A DNA stretch of 64,000 nucleotides, taken from NCBI RefSeq assembly GCF_032854445.1, contig NC_088298.1:2912160-2976159 (forward strand), in the 5' to 3' direction. This document shows, one piece after another, positions 1 to 10,100 of the stretch. Both the position numbers and the translations under genes were made by a program. Every line of letters begins with the position of its first letter. Position 1 is the stretch's first letter. The DNA comes from Liolophura sinensis (taxonomy: Eukaryota; Mollusca; Polyplacophora; Chitonida; Chitonidae). The notes beneath the pieces were generated by a model. That model made no database searches, was not told the DNA's origin, and was given only the letters and a program-made list of their open reading frames with translations.

Positions 1-1007
1 CAAGGCTGGTATGCCTGGAAATGTGTGTCCGTTTCTGACGTAGGCCTACATGCATAAAGTATGTCACACCACATATCAAGGCCGATATTATGGGCTCATA
101 AATATCGTGAAATAAGTAGCTGTGTATACATGTCAAACTGTGCCCAACCGATTTTCTTTAAGAAAGGTTTGTATCGAGTCGTATCACTGTTGCCGTTGTT
201 TCTCCAGAATTATTTCTGGCGCCTGCTCATATAGTCTTTTACTGCTCACCGGTTTACACAATGATGTTGAAAATAAACTTAGTTTTCTCAGATAGTCTTT
301 GTGTAAGTTGTAAATGCCACTAGTTGTTATGAATGACAAATAATTAGTTTCCAAATTTCGAGAACCACACGTCTTGACAACATGTCATGCATATCCAACG
401 AGATATTCTATTGGCCGACATTCAGTTGAACACAGCTAATCAATACATATGTTACAAATTTGATGTACCCACATGTTACAAGCGAAAATTCCGGAAACGT
501 CTGTTTTCTGCAATTTTGTACTTTAAACAGGTCTACCAATGTGTGCAGAGTTTGAATGACATACACATTAGTGAAAAACATCCGTCCAATCACACAAAAA
601 GTTAAATCTTTTTGAAACCCGTCAGTGTCTCTCCCTCTCTTGCCAAGCTGGTGAGGCTCACTGAGGGGTGACGGAGATGTGAATTACTGTCATTGATGGA
701 CTACCGGAAATTCCCTACTTCCCACAGAGAAGGTACGACTTAAGACAACAGCCCGTACAAGGCACCATGGTATAAATTTTCTAAAAATGTGTTATTAAAA
801 TTATTGAGAACGTCCCATAGCAACAGTCCATTACATCTTGCATCTCTTTAACTAAATGGTTCATTCTGAAAGAAAGAATGTCAAACAATCTGACTGCATG
901 ACTGACAGACTGACCAACTTGTCACAGAGCGTGCAACCGGTAAAAAGTCTCTTGTCTTCGAGAGAGGACACATTACACAAGCCAGTCATCAGCATTTCTT
1001 CACTCAC
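1..1007. other. ERP44 intron 7, no recognised feature
   Basis: AT-rich sequence downstream of ERP44 exon 7. I searched both strands for the next ERp44 exon (the family segment between AFGDVS and WIQDKC) and did not find it. The short ORFs here look like chance. Confidence 0.6.
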
Positions 1008-1123
1008 CCAAAGGCTGCATGAAACTCACAGTCATCTCTCAGAGAACTGGCCACCTTTTTGAAAGTTTTGTACTCCTCTGATTCTTTTGATGCAAAATAA
1101 CCAATCACATGTCTTTTCTTTGT
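1008..1123 (-). CDS. ERP44: ERP44 coding exon 7 (start of second thioredoxin-like domain)
   Basis: Residues 158-195. The acceptor CCTACAG lies at 1124-1130 and the donor GG|GTGAGT at 1007-1002. It reads TKKRHVIGYFASKESEEYK and then FKKVASSLRDDCEFHAAFG, matching the family IIGYF...VA..L.DDC.F..AFG. The phase-0 join to exon 6 supports it. No long ORF marks it; it was found by reading the minus strand. The next exon lies outside the window. Confidence 0.92.
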
Positions 1124-4100
1124 CTGTAGGGAATGAAAAAAACAGAACAAACTGAATTCCCACCTTTAACATTAAATATGTGTACCAAAAACTATAAGTT
1201 AGCTATATGTGATACTAAAATGTTCTCCCGTTTTCTGAATTCAGAGTTTTGGGACAATTATATCAAAATACAAATTTATGGTATTTAGTATGAACTTGGA
1301 TAAAGGTATTCAGCTTCAATTTTAACTATAGGTACCAGTAATGCAATTGACCATTTATCTGGGTAAAGGTTTTCAACATAAATTTATGCAATGGTGTTCA
1401 GCATAACATTCTCCACTGGTGTTCAGTATCACTTCGAGTAAGGGTGTTCAGCATTAATTTTGGCCATGATATTCAGCATAAATTGAGAAGTGGCGTTCTC
1501 CATCAATTTGTGTATTAAACTGCGTGTGTATTAAATTGCATGAATTTAGGTTATGATGTTAAAAACATTTGTGTAATGGTCTTCTGCATGAATTTAGGTC
1601 ATAATGCTAAAAACATTTGTGTAATGGTGTTTTGCATGAATTTAGGTCATAATGCTGAAAACATTTGTGTAATGGTCTTCTGCATGAATTTAGGTCATGA
1701 TGTTGAAAACATTTGTGTTATGGTATTCTGCATAAATTTAGGTCATGATGCTGAAAACATTTGTGTAATGGTCTTCTGCATGAATTTAGGTCATGATGTT
1801 GAAAACATTTGTGTTATGGTATTCTGCATAAATTTAGGTCATGATGCTGAAAACATTTGTGTAATGGTCTTCTGCATGAATTAAGGTCATAATGCTGAAA
1901 ACATTTGTGTAATGGTCTTCTGCATGAATTTAGGTCACGATGTTGAAAACATCTATGTTATGGTATTCTGCATGAATTTAGGCCATGATGCTGAAAACAT
2001 TTGTGTAATTGTGCTCTGCATGAATTTAGGTCATGGTGCTGAAAACATTTGTGTAATGGTCTTCTACATGAATTTAGGTCATGATGCTGAAAACATTTGT
2101 GTAATGGTGTTCTGCATGAATTTAGGTCATGATACTGAAAACATTTATGTAATGGTGTTCAGCATGAATGTAGATAATGTCATTTTCAGCACAGCATTGG
2201 GGCTAAATTTGTTACAATAATAATACTAAGTTTATTTTAATACAGAGGGTATATACACTCAATCAACACCAGAAGTTGATCTTCAACGAGGCACTCTACC
2301 TCATACATTCATACAACCTTTTACCCTGTAGGTACCTGTTAATTTACATATTCATTTATTTCAGTTTTATGCCTCATTCGAGAACATTTTACTTATACGA
2401 TGAACGCCAGATTTATTTATTTATTTATTCGATTGATATTTTACGCAGTACACAAGAATATTTCATTTATACAATGACGGCCACATTTATGATGAGAGAA
2501 AACCATGTGGAGCCCAGGGGCAACCCCAAGACCATGCTGTCATTATACGAACTATACTCAAGTAACTATAAAAAGATTTTAAAAAATTGTCCTTTGGGTA
2601 GTGTTGTTTAGGAAATCATGGACTCACATCAAGGTCATCCAGTTCCTCCAATGTTCTATGCTCCTGTACGGGATCAGTTATCTGATCACGAATAAAAGCA
2701 GCAATGGAATCGGCTGATCTTTGGCCACGGAATTCTCGCTTCACAATCTCCCCATTACGGAATAACTTCAGTGTGGGGTATTTACTGATATGATAACCGG
2801 CTGAGATGCTCGCTGAAGACAAAGAGAGAGAGCGAGAGAGACAACATCAATGACTGAAAGGTGCAATTCATTTATATCTTAGATACAAGTTTTACAACGT
2901 ACAGATCAACAAATATGCTCACACAATAAAGATGAGCTCACATTAAATATGATCACACAATACCTGATGATCACACAATAAATATAATCACACAATACCT
3001 GATGATCAAACAATACATATGATCACACAATAAAGATGAGCTCACATTAAATATGATCACACAATACCTGATGATCAAACAATAAATATGATCACGCAAT
3101 GAAGAGGATCACATAATAAAGACTGCCTGAAAATTTAGCACTTCAATACATTTAATTCTCAAATATGACTGTTTATGGTAGTATTACTCAGATTGTCTTG
3201 GCTTCACTGGCAACGTTTACCATATACTTACTCTCCTGGTCACAGTCAACTTTTCCAAAAGCAATTTTTCCATGTATCTGTTAAAAGCAGAAAGAAATGC
3301 CAGTTGTGAAAGAAAAGTCTTAACGAATCATCATAAATAATCATTTCACTAAACATAAAATAACATGGATCACATTTTGAGACTAAAACCATTTAGTATC
3401 AATTCTTTCTTACCAGTAAGAAAAGCAAATATTAAACAGCTCAAAACCATCATTTACATGCACTTCGTACAGAAATAACTACTGAACCTGACAATTTTTA
3501 TCACTGAAATAACTGAGTAAATGATGAAATTCACACCAAGATTGTAGTATTTGTACTGGCATGACCATGGAGCGAGAAAATGTTTGGAATTTACAGGTTT
3601 GTATAAATAGTCATTGTCTGACATGATTCTTTCTTCGGTTTAATTCTGGGGTACAGTCATAGATGGCTCGTCGGGAGATCTGCACACCTTGCTGTCAGTG
3701 ACTTGACCCCAGGTTGCATGGGTAGGGGCCATAGCTGCCAAGCAGGGTAATGAAACGAGCCGGGGGGTGGCTAATCACCCTCTTCTGTCATTCTGCTGCC
3801 AACTCAGCCCGTGCACAAGTAAACGACAGTAACTGACGGTCAAAACTTTACGTCATTTACCGTAGGTGTGCATATACGGATATGTGAAGATTTGGGGAAA
3901 CCAGTCCCCAATAAGGACATCTGTGGCTGCCAAGTGGGAAACAGATCACTGGGAATAAGGCCAAATATTAACCTCTGAGTGAGCCAGTGCTTGGAGTTTA
4001 ACCTCATACTTATTCAACTTTTAAGTCATATGATGACGAAGGAGTCCTTAGAGTGCTTGTAATGTGCCTCCTTGTTGCAGGATGGACTCCTGTCACTCCT

Positions 4101-7100
4101 TTATCTAGTGCTGCTTCTAGTGCTGCTTCAACAACTGTGATGTTTTAAAGACAACTGTAACATATTACAGACAGCTGCAACAAGTGATGGACAATGACAA
4201 CACACTAGGAATTAAAGTGTATACTTACAGGGAATTCTGCTTTTATTTTGTTTGATGCTTCGAGGAAAACTGGGGCTAAAATCTGACTAAATCTGCACCT
4301 GCAAGGAAAAAGGTTAATTATTTATTTCTTTGATTGGTGTTTTACGCAGTACTCTAGAATATTTCAATTATACGACAGTCTCCAGCATTCGGGTGCAAGA
4401 AAGCCGAGCAGAGCCTGGGGTAAAGCCACAATCGTCCACAGGTTGGTGCCAAACTTTCCCACATATGACCGGAGAGGAAGCCAGTGTGAGCTGGATTTGA
4501 ACTCACAACCGCTGCATTAGTAATGTTTTTGCAATCCATTTTAAGGTAAACAGAATTCATCTCACAGTATTAAATTATTTGCAAACTATACAGAATAAGA
4601 TGTGTACACAAATATGCAGGCTTTATGTTTGGTGGCCTTTAATCCTTACAACAACAAATGTAACTTCAATCATTAGTGAATTTACAATCAGGAATTCAAA
4701 AACTCCACAAAGTTGTAGACAGTAAATTCACAAGTGAATACAACCATGAATGGAACAATTCACATTAATTTTGATGAAGCTAAATGATATTTAAAAAAAA
4801 AAAATGTGTAAGAAACAAGATCAGCTTACCAATCGGCATAAAAATTCACAAAAACTACTTCATTTTCTCCTGAAAACAGAAAAAAAGATGAAAAATACAG
4901 ATGCGTTTACAAGTATGTATAGAAAAGGGAATAAAATGTTACACCAATAGAGACAGTTGGCAGAAAAGAGAACAGAGGTCAATCACGTGAAGACTAGCGA
5001 AAAGTGCAAATCACACATCACTGACGTGTGTGCCAAATTGTATGCTTTATAGGACTTGTCGATGTTACTGGTTACTGGGATTAACAAAATTATTATCTGA
5101 CAAAAAAAAATAAAAAAATACACCTGGGATTGCATTCAGAAAAAAAACATGGTACACTTATCATGACTTCTCTAACACTTCCTCCACACCCCACCCCACC
5201 CCCATCCGGCCACTCCCCACCCCACTCTCTACCCTCCACTCTCCAGTATACCCACATACACAGGCTAGACCCCCTTTCCCTCCTCAACCTGTGGGATGAC
5301 GGGACAACCTGTTGAGAAACCCCCAGAGCTAGGCACAGGTAACTTATGTGAACAGGTAACAGCTGGCTGCGTGATAATCCCGTCCTGGAGTGGAGATCTT
5401 AACCTCACTTATCCCCAGGGTTGGGCATCCTTATACAAGCGGCAGCATATTGAAACTGACACATGGATTTACCCTCTCCAGTTAACAATGGTGTCCATCT
5501 GCTCACAAAACACTGTACAAAGACAATGGCTGTTCCATAACGTGGGTGGCCACTAGGTGGCTCTGAGGCAGACTTAATTATTACTGTTACCTTTATTATA
5601 TAATAATAATATTATGTAACATTATTAATATTTTACGTACTAAAGTGAAATAGCCCCAAACTACATTATATAATAAGACTTAGCCCACTTTACCCACGAG
5701 TGTTAAATCATATACTGTACCCTAATTCCTCAACCTTTTCGCACATGAAAGATCAACTATTAGTGCAAATTTATGCATATTTTTAATTTGATTTTGGAGA
5801 CAAAACTACCTTAGTGGGATTAGCGAGTTTCAGGGTTTCACAAAAAGTATAATGTTATCAGTCAACACAGAATAATGCCTTCAGAATATGCTGGAATAAA
5901 CACCTTGCTAACATTTATTTATTTGATTTGTGTTTTATGCCGCACTCAAGAATATTTCACTTATAGGAAGACGGACAGCATTATGGCGAGTGGAAACCGG
6001 ACAGCGCCCGGGGGAAACCCACGGCCATCCGCAGGTTGCTACCTTCCCACGTAAGGCTAGCATGTGAAAAAGTTGAGGAATGACAGTACGCATGACAAAT
6101 TTAACTGGAGCTTTTGTGCTATATTGCAGAAATGTTTTGACAAAGACACTGGTTGTCTAGAAGAAATATGGAAGTCAAGCTTGTCATACTACACGTACGT
6201 GTAAAACGTTGTACACTGTACACTTAAAATTAACGTGAAGTAAAACTAATTGTAGATGTATTAATACAGCCAAATATGCTAAAAAGTGTAGTACACATAC
6301 GTGTAAAACGTAGAGTTGTACACTGTACACTTAATTAACGTGAAGTAAAACTAATTGTAGATGTATTATTACAGCCAAATATGCTAAAAAGTGTAGTCAG
6401 CCTATACTTTAACACACAAATGTCATCAAACATTTTATATATTCTATTTATCACTGGTATTTGAAAATTCATGATGACAGTCAGAGAATCTACATTATTT
6501 ATCATCAAACATGAAATTGGCGAAAACTAATTTTATGTGTAAGGTACACTTGATATTTTAGTACTTTAATATCTTATATTTTATATCAAAGAACAAGTAC
6601 TGGACATTCCCAATGACTGTCACATTCAATAAAACACATCTGTGAAGTAAAATACATGTAGCACAAATTGTCTCCACTATTAGATGTACATGTACATAAA
6701 CAGAATACATCTCATTAAAACATGATACAGGTATTGATTTTGTCACCGACACTGTTTGACATCTTGCATGTAAGATTACGAACAATCTTGTACACAAATG
6801 GGAAGTTTAACACGATGTTAAAACACCTGCAACAGTCCGACAGTGGAGAATACAGGGGATAATCGTGACGCTTGTTCCACCTAAGTTTTGTTCTGAGACA
6901 AAGTGACATGAAAACAGATACTGACAAACAATACAAACTGACAATACTGTAATAAATATTTCACCATGCAAAGCTTAGTTCTGCACATATCCACTCAAGT
7001 CCCATTGATACCTATGGCAGAAACAATCAATGAAACCATAAATAGTTAAAGGCAAAAAACCCCCCCACTAAAATGAAGTATGTATCACATGAAAGACCAG

Positions 7101-10100
7101 TAAAAACTGTCCAGGAAAATAGTTGCAATTATTTTTTTTAAAATCTGTTTAACCTTGTACAATCCATTTGGATAATTTACAGTATGGTGGCCTGTTTTAG
7201 TCACAATAGGACCAGTGACGTCACAGAAGGTTTTTGCCACTTAACATTAGACTGCTACATTTCATCATTCAAAAGACATATAGACCTATAAATGCATTCT
7301 CCCATTTGACCTAGAAACAAATTATTTCAGGCAAAAAGTATAGATGTGACATAACTGACCCTACTGGGTCACAACAGACCACCATAGATTCTGATTCTTT
7401 TACTCAGAAAAATTATTAAAAAAAAAAAAAAAAAAAAACCCAACTATTTCCCTGAGCAGTTTTTAAATGGTCTTTCATCTGATATATACTACATTTTAGA
7501 GGGGTCTTTGCCTTTAATTAACCCCCTCTTCTTCTCACACATAACCTCCTGGGGTCACTTTGTGTAAACAATATAATTATCACAAATTTTTGTGATAATC
7601 ACAAAAATTACTGCCCTAATTCCTCAACCATCACTTTGTTTGAACAATATAATTATCACAAATTTTTGTGATAATCACAAAAATTACTGCCCTAATTCCT
7701 CAACCATCAACCATCACTTTGTTTGAACTATATAATTATCACAAATTTTTGTGATAATCACAAAAATTACTGCCCTAATTCCTGAATCATTTCACATATC
7801 AAATAGCAACATTCAGTGTAATATGTGCACATTAATACTTTGATTTTGGAAACAACACTACACATGTTGCATTGGCCAATTTCAGGGCTTCGCAAAAAAT
7901 ATCATTTTATTAGCCTACACAGAACAATGTCCTCGCAATATGCTTCAATAAATACTCTGCAAGCACTTGAGCTGGTTGAAGGATCACAGTAATCTGTTTT
8001 AAGTCAGATGATATCCAGGTAGTTATAGACCTCTTGGGAAGTGGAAATGACATCTTTCTGACCACTCGGCATACTGGTACAAATACAGTATATCCTAAAT
8101 GATCATAAATTTCGTCCATGACTAACTTGCCCATTTTTCCTGATTCTGAGAGTTCTATTGATTTTAGAAAGGTGTTTGGAGGTTTGCTTGGCACATGGAA
8201 CACTATTTAACTGAAAAAAAAATGTTTCAGCACCAAAAATAATATTTTGTGACATTGATTTGGCAATGCACTTTTGTGGGCGAAATTTGTGGTCATTTAG
8301 TGTACACAGACACATTCATCAATGATAAGCCATTAAAGGAAAACACAACTAAAGGATTTTGTGTAATATTCAATAGCACCTGGATCCCTCAGCCACTCTT
8401 GATTTATACAGAGAGAAGTAAATTTTGGTTCATTAGGAAAAACCTACTCAGAAATTGATATCTCCCAGAAGTTTCCAAGACATGAAAGTTGATTGCTTTT
8501 GTTTTACTTGTGATATGCGTTTGTTTGGAATTCTAAGCATCTTGCTTATTTTACATCTGAAAGCCTTTCATGAACGCATAATTTTGATTTCTTTTATTTT
8601 TTCTTTCTTTAAAAAGCATGCTGATCTGATAGCTTTGCTTTCCCTAGCCTAAGCCTGTGTGTGATAGCTACAGCTAAACGTTCAGGAATGTTCAACAATG
8701 TTATATTAAAACATTATTATTTCATACGCAGAATATTAACTAAATATCAATATGTAAATTGCACAGGTCAATTACATGCTCGTTTAACGAGATCAGACAG
8801 CAACCACATCAACTTCACAAATAACAACATGACAAATATTTCATAACATACAATATACAGGAGCACTACTTCATATGAATGCATGTACATCATCTCAATG
8901 ACACACAGTTATACTTACTAAACACTTGGTTGATGTTTGCTTGAGTCAGCTGTATGACATCTGCTCTGACGGCTGAGAGCAAGTTCAAAATCTGTAACAT
9001 ATGGAAGCTTCTGTAAGAGCATGTTCACTGTAATTATGTATGCTTAACCTCCAACAACTATTTATTTACTGATTTAAACCACCGACCTTTGGCAAGTTAC
9101 TGACAAGCTTTTCCACACGTGACCAACAGATATGTACACGCTGTTGCCTCATACAAGCCTTGTCACTGTCTTAATGTCCCCAAGGCCTCACAAACAATCA
9201 CAGCAGGGGGAATGTTAAATTCTCTGTCCACGGACGAGCTGGAACTCATAGCTTGAATGTCCTTGCGACTCACATACAAATATGTGAGACTGACATAAAA
9301 CCCTGCTCTCCCAAATCATGCATCTTAATACAAGCAAAATGTAACTCAATGAGAAATTCATGGTTAACTTGCAAATACATTTACTTTTAAGCTGCAAAAT
9401 GCAGCACTATACATGTACAGGTAAGTCACATGTCTCTGTCTCAGTCCATCAGCCAGTCAACCAAATTTTTGTGATATCCAATCCTTTAACCATATTACTG
9501 ACTGTGAAAAAAGTCAGAGACAATAATTGCTTTAATTCATTTGACTGATATGAATTTAATTAAATTAAGCAGTGAGTAAAAGAACAGAATTGAACAGCAG
9601 CAACATAATGCTTTTCTCACAATGACTGACACTGCTTAATTTTCACCCATTTGTATTAAACCCTTAAACTCACTGTGTTATTCAGAGCATAACAAATCTT
9701 GTACGATTGAGCGCTCAATACCTGGGGAAAACTACTAACTCGCATATTTGCAAATAATGATCAGGGAAGGCTATATACTAAATAAGCACTGGGAATTTGA
9801 AACACTCAATATGAAATAAGACAAGCACGTGTCCAGTTTTATCAAAGCCATCTACTTATCAAATTTAGGCATTTTGACAAATTATCTTTACAAAATGGTT
9901 TAAATTACAATATAACTTATTTCAGAATTCTTTGCATTTTTATTATCATCCACACCATAACAAATGGATGGATTATCTCCAAGGTACTGTGTCATTTTTT
10001 TTTTTAAAATCCATTCTGTACTACACAATAAAATGACTAATATGCACTAATATTTTAATCCAAAATATACAATATTTTTTATTGCCAATAAGAAAAGCTC

